NCBI RefSeq assembly: GCF_027247405.1
Contig: NZ_CP097463.1
Span: 4,092,001 to 4,156,000, forward strand
DNA: 64,000 nucleotides
Direction: 5' to 3'
From: Jatrophihabitans cynanchi
GTDB lineage: Bacteria; Actinomycetota; Actinomycetes; Mycobacteriales; Jatrophihabitantaceae
Shown here piece after piece: positions 34,857 through 42,924 of this stretch; position 1 is the first letter of the stretch, and each line of letters opens with the position of its first letter. The position numbers were made by a program, and so were the translations under genes. Under the pieces are notes generated by a model. That model made no database searches. It was not told where the DNA came from and worked only from the letters and a program-made list of their open reading frames with translations.

Positions 34857-37800
34857 TCAGCAGGCGCGGCGCAGCCAGATCGTCAGTCCCAGGTCCTCAT
34901 CGGTCACCCGGAACGTCTCGACGCCCTCGCCGGGCACCCCCTCGTGCACGCCAGTCGCGAGTACTTCGGCCGCCAGCTGGTCGGCGTGGCTGCGGATCGC
35001 CTCGGCGGGTTCGGGCGAGCCGCCCACCTGCCACCACAGCTCGATCCGGTCGGTCACGTCGAGGTCGGCGGCCTTGCGGGCGTCCTGCACCACCCTGACG
35101 ATGTCGCGCAGCAGCCCGGCCAGGCGCAGCTCGTGTGTCAGCTCCAGATCGAGGGCCACCGTCTCCGCGCCGGCGGAGGCGACCGCCCAGCCCGAGCGCG
35201 GCGTCTCGGTGATGGTCACCTCCTCGCCGGTGAGCGGCACGTCCGCACCGGCCACCTGCACCGTGGCGGTGCCGGCGGCGAGCGCGATCGCCAGTTCGCG
35301 GGCATCGGCAGACGCGATCGCCTTGGCCACCGCCTGGGTGCCGTTGCCGAACCGCTTGCCCAGTGCGCGGAAGTTCGCCTTCGCGGTGACGTCGACCAGT
35401 TCGCCCGCGGTCGACTCGGCCAGGGCGGCCAGTTCGATCACGTTCAGCTCGGCCGCGACCTCCTGCCGCAGTCCCTCGGGCAGCCGGGCCCAGCCCGGCG
35501 CCGAGACGAGCGCCCGGGCCAGCGGCTGGCGGGTCTTCACGCCGGACTCGGCCCGCGCGGCCCGGCCCAGCTCGACCAGGCGCCGCACCTGCGCGACGTG
35601 TTCGCCGAGCGCGACGTCGACCAAGGACTCGTCCGCGATCGGCCACGCCGCGAGGTGCACCGAGTCGATCGTGCCGCCGAGAACCTCGGGGGAGAACAGC
35701 GACTGCCACACCCGCTCGGTCACGAACGGGACGAACGGGGCCAGCAGCCGGGTCAGCACGTGCAGGCACTCGTGCAGCGTGGTCAGCGCGGCCGGGTCAC
35801 CGTCCCAGAACCGCCGGCGCGAGCGGCGCACGTACCAGTTGGACAGGTCGTCGATGTAGCCGGCGAGCGCGCGGCCGGCGCGGGCGGTGTCGAAGTCCTC
35901 CAACGCGGCGTCGACCTCGGCGCTCACCCGGTGCATCTCGGACAGCGCCCACCGGTCCAGCTCGGTGGGGGTACCGGCGTCGGTCCCCCCGGCCGGGGCC
36001 CAGCCGTTCGCCCGCGCGTACAGCGACTGGAACGAGGCCACCGACCAGTACGTGCGGATGACCTTGGACGCAATCTCCTCGAGCGCCTTGTGCCCGACGC
36101 GCCGCGCGGACCACGGCGAGCCGCTGCACAGCATGAACCAGCGCAGCGCGTCCGCGCCGTGCTGATCCATCAGCGGGATCGGCTCGAGGATGTTGCCCAG
36201 GTGCTTGCTCATCTTGCGGCCGTCCTCGGCGAGGATGTGGCCCAGGCACAGCACGGTGCGGTACGAGCTCTGGTCGAACACCAGGGTGCCGACCGCCATC
36301 AGCGAGTAGAACCAGCCGCGGGTCTGGTCGATGGCCTCGCAGATGTAGTCCGCGGGGTAAGCGGCCCGAGCGGCGTCGGCGTTGCGCCACGGCGCGCCGA
36401 ACTGCGCGAACGGCATGGAGCCGGAGTCGAACCACGCGTCGATCACCTGCGGCACGCGGCGGTACGTCCCGTCCTCGCCGTCGACCGTGAAGGTGACGTC
36501 GTCGACGAACGGCCGGTGCGGGTCGTCGAGGTCGACGCCGGAGCGGTCGCGCAACTCGGCCAGCGATCCGATGCAGACCAGCCGCGTCGGGTCGGCATCG
36601 TTGCGCCATACCGGCAGCGGCGTGCCCCAGTAGCGATCGCGCGAGAGCGACCAGTCGATGTTGTTGGTGAGCCAGTCGCCGTAGCGCCCGTGCTTGATCG
36701 TCGCCGGGTACCAGGTCGTCGCCTCGTTCTCGGCGAGCAGCCGGTCCTTCACCTCGGTAGTGCGGATGTACCAGGCGGGCAGGGCGTAGTACATCAGCGG
36801 CGTGTGGCAGCGCCAGCAGTGCGGGTAGCTGTGCGTGTACGGCACGTGCCGGAACAGCAGGCCGCGCTCGCGCAGGTTCGCGACCAGTTGCTCGTCGGCG
36901 TCCTTGAAGAACACGCCGCCGACCGGGCCTACTCCGGGCAGGAAGTGGCCGTTGCTCGCGATCGGGTTCACCACGATCAGCCCGTAGGCGCGGCTGACCG
37001 CCAGGTCGTCGGCACCGAAGGCCGGCGCCTGGTGCACCAGGCCGGTGCCGTCCTCGGTGGTGACGTAGTCGGCGAGGACGACGAAGTGCGCGTCGGTGCT
37101 CTTCGGCTCGGCGGCAGGAACGGCGATCTCGCCCGATGACTCGGGAAAGGCCACGTAGTGGAACGGCCGCTCGTAGTGCCAGTACTCCATCTCGCGTCCG
37201 GTCACGGCGGCCAGCTCGACGGCGTCCTCGCCGAGCACGTCGCGCCACAGCGGTTCGGCGACCACGAACGTCCCGTTGGCGGTTCGGGCCACCACGTACT
37301 GCACGTCCGGGTGCACCGCGACGGCAGTGTTGGACACCAGCGTCCACGGCGTCGTGGTCCAGACCAGCAGGTCGGCCTGGCCGGCCCACGGGCCGGACGT
37401 CAGCGGGAAGCGCACGTAGACCGACGGATCGGTGACGTCCTCGTAGCCCTGGGCGACCTCGTGGTCGGACAGCCCGGTGCCGCAGCGCGGGCAGTACGGC
37501 GCGACGCGATAGTCCTCGACGAGCAGCCCCTTGTCGAAGATCTGCTTGAGCGCCCACCAGACCGACTCGACGTAGTCCGGGCGCATCGTCCAGTAGGCGT
37601 TCTCGTAGTCGGCCCAGTAGCCCATCCGCTCGCTCATCGCCTCGAACGCGTCGACGTGGCGCTGCACGTTCTCGCGGCACTTGGCGTTGAACTCGGCGAT
37701 GCCGTACGCCTCGATGTCCGGCTTGCCGGTGAAGCCGAGCTCCTTCTCCACGGCGAGCTCGACCGGCAGGCCGTGGCAGTCCCAGCCCGCCATCCGCGGG

Positions 37801-38051
37801 ACGTGGTAGCCCTTCATCGTCTTGAACCGCGGGAAGATGTCCTTGAACACGCGGGCCTCGACGTGGTGCGTGCCGGGCATGCCGTTCGCGGTCGGCGGTC
37901 CCTCGTAGAAGGTCCAGCCCGGGCCGTGCTCGGTCTGCTCCAGGCTGCGCGCGAACACGCGCAGCTCGCGCCAGCGGTCGATCACCTCGTGGTCGAGCGC
38001 GGCGAGGTCGACGTGCGGCGGGAGCGGCTGGTAGCCGGAGCCTTCGGTCAT
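34857..38051 (-). CDS. ileS: Isoleucyl-tRNA synthetase
   Basis: 1064 aa, a class I synthetase. The HIGH-type signature is PPTANGMPGTHH (residues 52-63) and the second signature is DGRKMSKHLGN. An editing (CP1) domain lies between them, with CPRC near residue 190 and CWRC further on, and a C-terminal anticodon-binding region follows. Its length and the ANGxPGTHH form resemble the eukaryote-like (type 2) IleRS group, which tends to tolerate mupirocin. A T-box leader lies directly upstream and should couple expression to uncharged tRNA(Ile). The gene is convergent with the metal-site protein and divergent from the DUF167 gene. Confidence 0.97.
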   Translation of the reverse strand: MTEGSGYQPLPPHVDLAALDHEVIDRWRELRVFARSLEQTEHGPGWTFYEGPPTANGMPGTHHVEARVFKDIFPRFKTMKGYHVPRMAGWDCHGLPVELAVEKELGFTGKPDIEAYGIAEFNAKCRENVQRHVDAFEAMSERMGYWADYENAYWTMRPDYVESVWWALKQIFDKGLLVEDYRVAPYCPRCGTGLSDHEVAQGYEDVTDPSVYVRFPLTSGPWAGQADLLVWTTTPWTLVSNTAVAVHPDVQYVVARTANGTFVVAEPLWRDVLGEDAVELAAVTGREMEYWHYERPFHYVAFPESSGEIAVPAAEPKSTDAHFVVLADYVTTEDGTGLVHQAPAFGADDLAVSRAYGLIVVNPIASNGHFLPGVGPVGGVFFKDADEQLVANLRERGLLFRHVPYTHSYPHCWRCHTPLMYYALPAWYIRTTEVKDRLLAENEATTWYPATIKHGRYGDWLTNNIDWSLSRDRYWGTPLPVWRNDADPTRLVCIGSLAELRDRSGVDLDDPHRPFVDDVTFTVDGEDGTYRRVPQVIDAWFDSGSMPFAQFGAPWRNADAARAAYPADYICEAIDQTRGWFYSLMAVGTLVFDQSSYRTVLCLGHILAEDGRKMSKHLGNILEPIPLMDQHGADALRWFMLCSGSPWSARRVGHKALEEIASKVIRTYWSVASFQSLYARANGWAPAGGTDAGTPTELDRWALSEMHRVSAEVDAALEDFDTARAGRALAGYIDDLSNWYVRRSRRRFWDGDPAALTTLHECLHVLTRLLAPFVPFVTERVWQSLFSPEVLGGTIDSVHLAAWPIADESLVDVALGEHVAQVRRLVELGRAARAESGVKTRQPLARALVSAPGWARLPEGLRQEVAAELNVIELAALAESTAGELVDVTAKANFRALGKRFGNGTQAVAKAIASADARELAIALAAGTATVQVAGADVPLTGEEVTITETPRSGWAVASAGAETVALDLELTHELRLAGLLRDIVRVVQDARKAADLDVTDRIELWWQVGGSPEPAEAIRSHADQLAAEVLATGVHEGVPGEGVETFRVTDEDLGLTIWLRRAC

Positions 38052-38054
38052 CGC

Positions 38055-38315
38055 GGTGGTGTCCCTTCGAGTCGTGCGGACCCGAGGGACGACCCGAGTG
38101 CCGGTTTGCCCGGCCCGCGTGCCGCGGTACCACCCTCGTTGGCGCGTCGTGCCGTGCGCCCACTTCGTTCACTGGCCCGGTTCTACTGGGCGGACGGCCG
38201 CCGTTCTTCCGGTGCTCGGAGGTGATTTCGCGCGCGCTCCTGGCACCCGGGCTCGCACCGTCCCCGGGTCGCTACCTGCTGGCCTGCGTGGCTACTCGTC
38301 CTCGTCGTTGCCGGT
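38055..38315 (-). promoter_or_regulatory. T-box riboswitch (tRNA-Ile sensing) in the ileS leader
   Basis: On the minus strand the T-box core GGTGGTACCGCG occupies 38135-38124. An ATC isoleucine specifier is at 38226-38224 (context GAAATCACC), behind a hairpin with ACCCGGG/CCCGGGT arms. AGTA and GAAC elements of a stem II S-turn lie near 38190-38165. The last hairpin (38090-38061) pairs GTCCCT with AGGGAC and encloses the GAAGGGA that would be the ribosome binding site of ileS, with the ATG 10 nt further. No U-tract follows, so the switch is probably translational, as in mycobacterial ileS. Confidence 0.88.
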
Positions 38316-38346
38316 CCATCCTAGCGGCGCGCGAGGATGGATAGTT

Positions 38347-38637
38347 GTGGACGGCGAATCGGCGGGGCTGCGCGTGTCGGTGCGGGTGCGTACCGGCGCC
38401 TCGCGCCCTGCCGTCGGCGGCCGATACCGTGCGGACGCGCTGGTGGTGGCGGTTGCCGCCCGGCCTGTCGCCGGCGCGGCCAATGTTGCCGTCACCGAGG
38501 CGGTGGCCCGGGCGTTCGCAGTGCCCCGCAGCCGGGTGGAGCTGGTCGCCGCCCGCACCGGCCGCGACAAGGTGGTCCGGATCGCCGGTGATCCGGCCAC
38601 GCTACGTGCCCGATTGGCGCAGCTTCTAGCGCTTTGA
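38347..38637 (+). CDS. DUF167 (YggU-like) family protein
   Basis: About 96 aa, a complete small alpha/beta protein. The core LRVSVRVRTGASRP and the following VAARPVAGAANVAVTEAVARAF are typical of DUF167; the function is unknown. The GTG at 38347 is chosen since the family domain starts within 8 residues; the longer frame upstream overlaps the ileS leader on the other strand. It is divergent from ileS and followed by the DksA-like gene after 98 bp. Confidence 0.85.
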   Translation: MDGESAGLRVSVRVRTGASRPAVGGRYRADALVVAVAARPVAGAANVAVTEAVARAFAVPRSRVELVAARTGRDKVVRIAGDPATLRARLAQLLAL

Positions 38638-38735
38638 TCGGCGTGGCCACTAGCGGTGCGGTTGCCGGGACCATATAGTTGCCGCCTTTGCGGGCCATGG
38701 AATGCCACGGGCCGCCCAGGAGAGGGGATCAGCCG

Positions 38736-39472
38736 ATGGCTGCCGTAGGACGGATCGGGCGCGCGCTGCGCCGTGTCGGCGGTAGCTCGTCCGCAGCTGG
38801 CGCGACACAGGGGGCAGCCGCGAAGAAGGCTCCCGCGAAGAAGGTTCCCGCGAAGAAGGCCCCGCGAAGAAGGCTGCGCCCGCGAAGAAGGCGCCCGCGA
38901 AGAAGGCGCCCGCGAAGAAGGCGCCCGCGAAGAAGGCGCCCGCCAAGAAGGCGCCCGCCAAGAAGGCGCCCGCCAAGAAGGCGCCCGCGAAGAAGGCTGC
39001 GCCCGCGAAGAAGGCCCCCGCGAAGAAGGCCCCCGCGAAGAAGGCCCCCGCGAAGGCAACGATGCCCGCCACGCCGACGCCCTCGACCCCCGCCGTACCC
39101 AAGGGTTCGGAGTGGACCCGGGCCGAGCTCAAGGCCGTGCGCAAGCAGCTCACCGACGAGCTCGCCCAGATGCGCAGCGCGTACGACCGGTCGATCCGCG
39201 ACCTCAACGACCTGCAGCAGGCCGGGACGGACGGCGCGGGCGACGACCAGGCCGACGCCGGTAGCAAGACCTTCGAACGCGAGCAGGAGCAGTCGATCGC
39301 CGCCAACCGGCTCGACCTGCTCACCCAGATCCAGCGCGCCGTCGAGCGGATCGACGACGGCAGCTACGGGTTCTGCGAGAGCTGCGGCAAGCCGATTCCG
39401 AAGGCCCGGCTCAAGGCGTTCCCGGCCGCGACCCTCGACGTGAACTGCAAGCAGCGCGAGGAGCGCCGCTGA
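38736..39472 (+). CDS. DksA/TraR-type protein with KKAPA-repeat tail; frameshifted as given
   Basis: The gene starts at ATG 38736 behind GGAGAGGGG and encodes MAAVGRIGRALRRVGG, then a long Lys-Ala-Ala-Pro repeat of the histone H1-like kind, then a coiled coil and a DksA/TraR-type zinc finger (from about 39100). The frame breaks inside the repeat at 38860-38863, where CCCC replaces the CCCCC seen in equivalent units; restoring one C gives a continuous protein of about 245 aa. In the finger, CESC is normal, but the third ligand position reads Asp (TLDVNC). Homologues sit between ileS and lspA in other Actinobacteria. It probably binds RNA polymerase and, through the tail, nucleic acid. Sequencing error or true frameshift cannot be told apart here. 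Confidence 0.72.
38818..39058 (+). repeat. 15-bp coding repeat array (KKAPA codons)
   Basis: About 15 copies of a 15-bp unit GCGAAGAAGGCNCCC with few substitutions, a few units lengthened by a GCT or GCG codon. It encodes Lys-Lys-Ala-Pro-Ala. A minisatellite like this is prone to length change and to assembly error; the frameshift described for the host gene lies in its third to fourth unit. Confidence 0.9.
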
Positions 39473-39535
39473 GCCGCTGCGATCCCGCCTCGGTCCGCGC
39501 GGCCGGCTGTCGCCGCGATGCGGGACAATGTCCGG

Positions 39536-40102
39536 GTGAGCACTCCGGAACGGGCCGAGACGCAGCGCGAGCCGGTGCCTGATCGCCCGCAGCAGCCCCG
39601 TCCTCGCCGCATCGGCGTGTTCCTCGCGGTGGCGCTCGTCGCCCTCGTTCTCGACGTCGTGAGCAAGGTGCTCGTGGTGGGGCAGCTGAGCGGCGAAGCG
39701 CCGAAGCGCACGCTCGGCGGGCTCGTCTATCTCGATCTGGCACGCAACTCCGGCGCGGCGTTCTCGCTCGGTACCGGCTTCACCGTCATCCTCACCGCCG
39801 TCGCGGCCGCGGTCGTGGTGATCATTCTGCGCACGGCGAGCCGGATGCGCTCGGTCGGCTGGGCGGTGTCGCTCGGCCTGATCCTCGGTGGCGCGCTGGG
39901 CAACCTCGCCGATCGCATCTTCCGCGCACCGGGCGTCGGTCGCGGGCACGTGGTCGACTGGATCAGCGTGTTCGGCCCTAACGGGGAGCACTGGCCGATC
40001 TTCAACATCGCCGACTCGGCAATCTGCTGTGGCGCCGTCCTCGCGGCTGTCCTCGCGCTGCGTGGCATCGATCTCGACGGCGGCGCCGGCGCTCGTGACT
40101 GA
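39536..40102 (+). CDS. lspA: Lipoprotein signal peptidase II
   Basis: About 188 aa, four membrane segments. Family boxes: [19 protein letters not shown] (catalytic Asp), GHVVDWISV and FNIADSAI (second catalytic Asp). It cleaves prolipoproteins before the lipidated Cys. The GTG at 39536 is preferred over an ATG at 39518 because GACAAT at 39524-39529 would be a -10 placing transcription start at the GTG itself, giving a leaderless mRNA. The end overlaps the rluD-type gene by 8 nt. Confidence 0.93.
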   Translation: MSTPERAETQREPVPDRPQQPRPRRIGVFLAVALVALVLDVVSKVLVVGQLSGEAPKRTLGGLVYLDLARNSGAAFSLGTGFTVILTAVAAAVVVIILRTASRMRSVGWAVSLGLILGGALGNLADRIFRAPGVGRGHVVDWISVFGPNGEHWPIFNIADSAICCGAVLAAVLALRGIDLDGGAGARD

Positions 40103-41030
40103 CACCCGGTTGTTGCCGGTCCCGGACGGCCTGCAGGGACTGCGGCTGGACGTGGCGATGTCCCGGCTGTTCGGCTTCTCGCGCACCGCGGCCGCGGACC
40201 TGATCGACGCGGGCCAGGTCACCCTCGACGGCACCGCGGTGCCGCGCTCGGCGAAGGTGCGCGGCGGCGAGTGGCTGGAGGTGAGCCTGCCCGCGGCCGA
40301 GGTGGCCGCCGTCGAGCCCGAGCCGGTCGACGGGCTGGTCGTGCTGCACGACGACGCGGACATCGTGGTGGTCGACAAGCCGGTAGGCGTGGCCGCGCAC
40401 CCGAGTCCCGGCTGGACCGGGCCGACAGTGCTCTCCGGGCTGGCCGCGATGGGCTACCGGCTCGCCACGTCCGGCGCCGCCGAGCGGCAGGGCATCGTGC
40501 ACCGTCTCGACGCCGGGACGACCGGGGCGATGGTGGTGGCCAAGAGCGAGCGCGCCTACTCGCTGCTCAAGCTCGCGTTCAAGGAACGCACCGTCGACAA
40601 GCGCTATTCGGCTCTGGTGCAGGGGCATCCGGATCCCAGCCGCGGCACCATCGATGCGCCGATCGGCCGGCATCTGTCAGCCGACTACAAGTTCGCGGTC
40701 GTCTCCGTTGCCAGCGGCGGCCGGCCGAGCGTCACGCACTACGAAACCGACGAGGCGTTCCGGGGGGCGACCCTGCTCGACGTCCACCTCGAGACCGGGC
40801 GTACCCACCAGATCCGGGTGCACACGGCAGCCGTGCGGCACCCGTGCGTCGGCGACCTCACCTACGGCGCCGACCCGACGCTGGCCAGGCGCCTCGGGCT
40901 CACCCGGCAGTGGCTGCACGCGCGCGAACTCGGCTTCACGCACCCCGGCAGCGGCGAGCAGGTCCGTTATCGCTCGCCCTATCCGGCCGACCTGCAGCAT
41001 GCACTGGACGTGCTGCGGGGCGAGTCGTGA
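40095..41030 (+). CDS. RluD-type 23S rRNA pseudouridine synthase
   Basis: About 311 aa. N-terminal S4 RNA-binding domain ([29 protein letters not shown]) followed by a RluA-family catalytic domain with the Asp in [17 protein letters not shown] and the GRTHQIRVH motif. It converts specific uridines in 23S rRNA to pseudouridine. The GTG at 40095 overlaps the lspA stop, and this lspA-rluD pairing is common in bacteria. The exact target positions are not deducible. Confidence 0.93.
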   Translation: MTDTRLLPVPDGLQGLRLDVAMSRLFGFSRTAAADLIDAGQVTLDGTAVPRSAKVRGGEWLEVSLPAAEVAAVEPEPVDGLVVLHDDADIVVVDKPVGVAAHPSPGWTGPTVLSGLAAMGYRLATSGAAERQGIVHRLDAGTTGAMVVAKSERAYSLLKLAFKERTVDKRYSALVQGHPDPSRGTIDAPIGRHLSADYKFAVVSVASGGRPSVTHYETDEAFRGATLLDVHLETGRTHQIRVHTAAVRHPCVGDLTYGADPTLARRLGLTRQWLHARELGFTHPGSGEQVRYRSPYPADLQHALDVLRGES

Positions 41031-41070
41031 CGCACGGGTACGTCCGCGGCGATCGGGGTAGTGATGGGTC

Positions 41071-42495
41071 ATGACTGATCCCGGCTCGGCCCCGCTGCTC
41101 GTCGCGTCCAATCGAGGCCCGCTGTCGGTGGTGTCGGTCGAGGACGGCGATGATGAGATCCGGCGCGGCAGCGGCGGTCTGGTGTCCGGGATGCAGGCGG
41201 CGCTGGCCAGCACGCCGGACGCGGTGTGGGTGTGCGCGGCGATGAACGAGCGGGAGCGGACGCTTTCGCGGCAGGCTCCGCGCGGGCGGCTCTCGCAACT
41301 GGACTTCGCCGCCAACGCCCTGCACGGCGACTTCGACGTGCGGATGCTGCCGATCGACGCGCAGACGTTTCGCGCCGCCTACAACGGGGTGGCCAACTCG
41401 ACGCTGTGGTTCGTGCTGCACATGCTGTACGAGTTGCCGAAGGCACCGAACTTCGACGCGTCCTGGCGGCGGCAGTGGCTGTCGTACGTGCGCTACAACC
41501 AGGCGTTCGCCGAGGCGCTGGCCGAGGAGGCCGCGCCGAACGCCCGGGTGATGGTCCAGGACTATCACCTGTTCCTCGTGCCGCGCATGGTTCGCACGCT
41601 GCGCCCGGACGTCCGGATCGGGCACTTCACGCACACCCCGTGGGTGTCGCCGGACTACTTCACGATGCTTCCGGACGATGTCGCACACGCGGTCGTCGAC
41701 GGTGTCCTGGGTGCTGACGTCGTCGGCTTCCACACCCAGCGCTGGGCGGACCTGTTCACGGCGTGCTGCCGGACGGTTTTGGGTCGCGAGCCGGAGGGCG
41801 TGCGGGTGTTCCCGCTCGGCACCGATCCGGACGAGATGAAGAAGGTCGCGTGGCGTCGTGATGTCGAGAGTGCGCTGAAGACGCTGGACGCTGAAGTGGG
41901 CGACTGCCGGGTGATCGGCCGGGTCGACCGTACCGAGCTGTCGAAGAACGTGTGGCGCGGGCTGCTGGCCTACCGCGAGTTGCTTCGGCGCTACCCACAG
42001 TGGCGCGGTCGGGTGGTGCACGCGGTGTTCAACAACCCGTCCCGCGAGGACTTGCCGGCGTACCGCGAGTACACGGCGTCGATCGAGCGACTCACGAGTG
42101 ACATCGAGGAGGAGTTCGCGACCGACGACTGGACGCCTGTCCTGCTCGAGATCGCCGACGACTATCCGGCTGCGTTGGCAGCGCTGCGCCGCAGCGACGT
42201 GGTGTTCATCAACTCGGTGCGTGACGGGATGAATCTCGTCGTCCTCGAGGCGCTGGTGATATCCGAACACAGCCCGGCGGTCGTGTTGTCGCGTGAGGCC
42301 GGTGCGGCCGACGTGCTCGGCGGCGACGCCCTGGTGGTGAACCCGTTCGACGTGTCGGCCACTGCTGACGCGCTGCACGCCGCGTTGAGCATGCGGCGCG
42401 ACGACCGTACCGCCCGCGCCGAGCGGATGCGGCGCGCTGCGACCGCGTTGCCGCCGACCGAGTGGTTCCGCGCGCAGCTGGATGCCCTCGACTGA
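41071..42495 (+). CDS. otsA: Trehalose-6-phosphate synthase (GT20)
   Basis: 474 aa. Family 20 glycosyltransferase making trehalose-6-phosphate from UDP- or other NDP-glucose and glucose-6-phosphate. Visible: LLVASNRGPLSVV, QDYHLFLVPRMVR, the sugar-nucleotide site GRVDRTELSKNVWRG (the usual R-x5-K pair), and INSVRDGMNLVVLEAL. The glucose-phosphate region FTHTPWVSPDYF differs from E. coli FLHIPFP, so donor or acceptor preference may differ. OtsB, the phosphatase, lies 2.3 kb downstream on the opposite strand, with degraded accessory genes between them. Confidence 0.88.
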   Translation: MTDPGSAPLLVASNRGPLSVVSVEDGDDEIRRGSGGLVSGMQAALASTPDAVWVCAAMNERERTLSRQAPRGRLSQLDFAANALHGDFDVRMLPIDAQTFRAAYNGVANSTLWFVLHMLYELPKAPNFDASWRRQWLSYVRYNQAFAEALAEEAAPNARVMVQDYHLFLVPRMVRTLRPDVRIGHFTHTPWVSPDYFTMLPDDVAHAVVDGVLGADVVGFHTQRWADLFTACCRTVLGREPEGVRVFPLGTDPDEMKKVAWRRDVESALKTLDAEVGDCRVIGRVDRTELSKNVWRGLLAYRELLRRYPQWRGRVVHAVFNNPSREDLPAYREYTASIERLTSDIEEEFATDDWTPVLLEIADDYPAALAALRRSDVVFINSVRDGMNLVVLEALVISEHSPAVVLSREAGAADVLGGDALVVNPFDVSATADALHAALSMRRDDRTARAERMRRAATALPPTEWFRAQLDALD

Positions 42496-42517
42496 CGTCG
42501 GCTGCGACGATGGTGCG

Positions 42518-42879
42518 ATGACGACCGGGCTCGGCAGCGCTGTGCCATGGTTCGCGGTGCGCTGCATCTTCGCGATCGGGCGTGGCGATGACGACGAGGT
42601 TCACACCTACGAGGAGCGGATCACGCTCTGGCGGGCGTCGCACTTCGACGAGGCGATCGCCCTCGCCGAGGCTGAAGCAACCGAGTACGCGACGGCGATC
42701 GAGGGGGGCCGGATGCCTACCTGGGCCTTGCCCAGTGTTACCAGCTCGCGGACGTGGTGGGCCAAGGTGCTGAGGTGTTCTCGTTGATGCGAGACAGTCG
42801 CCTGGCGCCGGCCGAGTATCTGAATACGTTCTTCGACTCCGGTGACGAGCGGCAGCAGATGTGGTCATCTCCGACGTAG
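42518..42879 (+). pseudogene. Frameshifted DUF4288-like gene
   Basis: The first 62 codons from ATG 42518 read PWFAVRCIFAIGRG, YEERITLWRASHFDEAIALAEAEATEYA, typical of DUF4288. At a run of six Gs (42703-42708) the frame is lost. In the next frame the sequence continues sensibly as DAYLGLAQCYQLADVVGQG and EYLNTFFDSGDERQ up to TAG at 42877-42879. Adding one G restores an uninterrupted protein of about 120 aa. Without correction the product ends at 42787. Function unknown; it may be a pseudogene or an assembly error. Confidence 0.75.
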
Positions 42880-42924
42880 CAGCAGCGCTCGTCGACCGTC
42901 GGTGCCGGTGTCGGTGAGTGCGGG

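Noticed and set aside
35797-38172. 791-aa minus-strand open frame within ileS
   Set aside because: It is the alternate frame of ileS; the 1064-aa frame has the HIGH and KMSKS signatures.
38818-39058. Possible non-coding satellite or CRISPR array
   Set aside because: The period is 15 bp, keeps codon structure (Lys-Lys-Ala-Pro-Ala) and continues into a DksA-type domain, so it is coding repeat.
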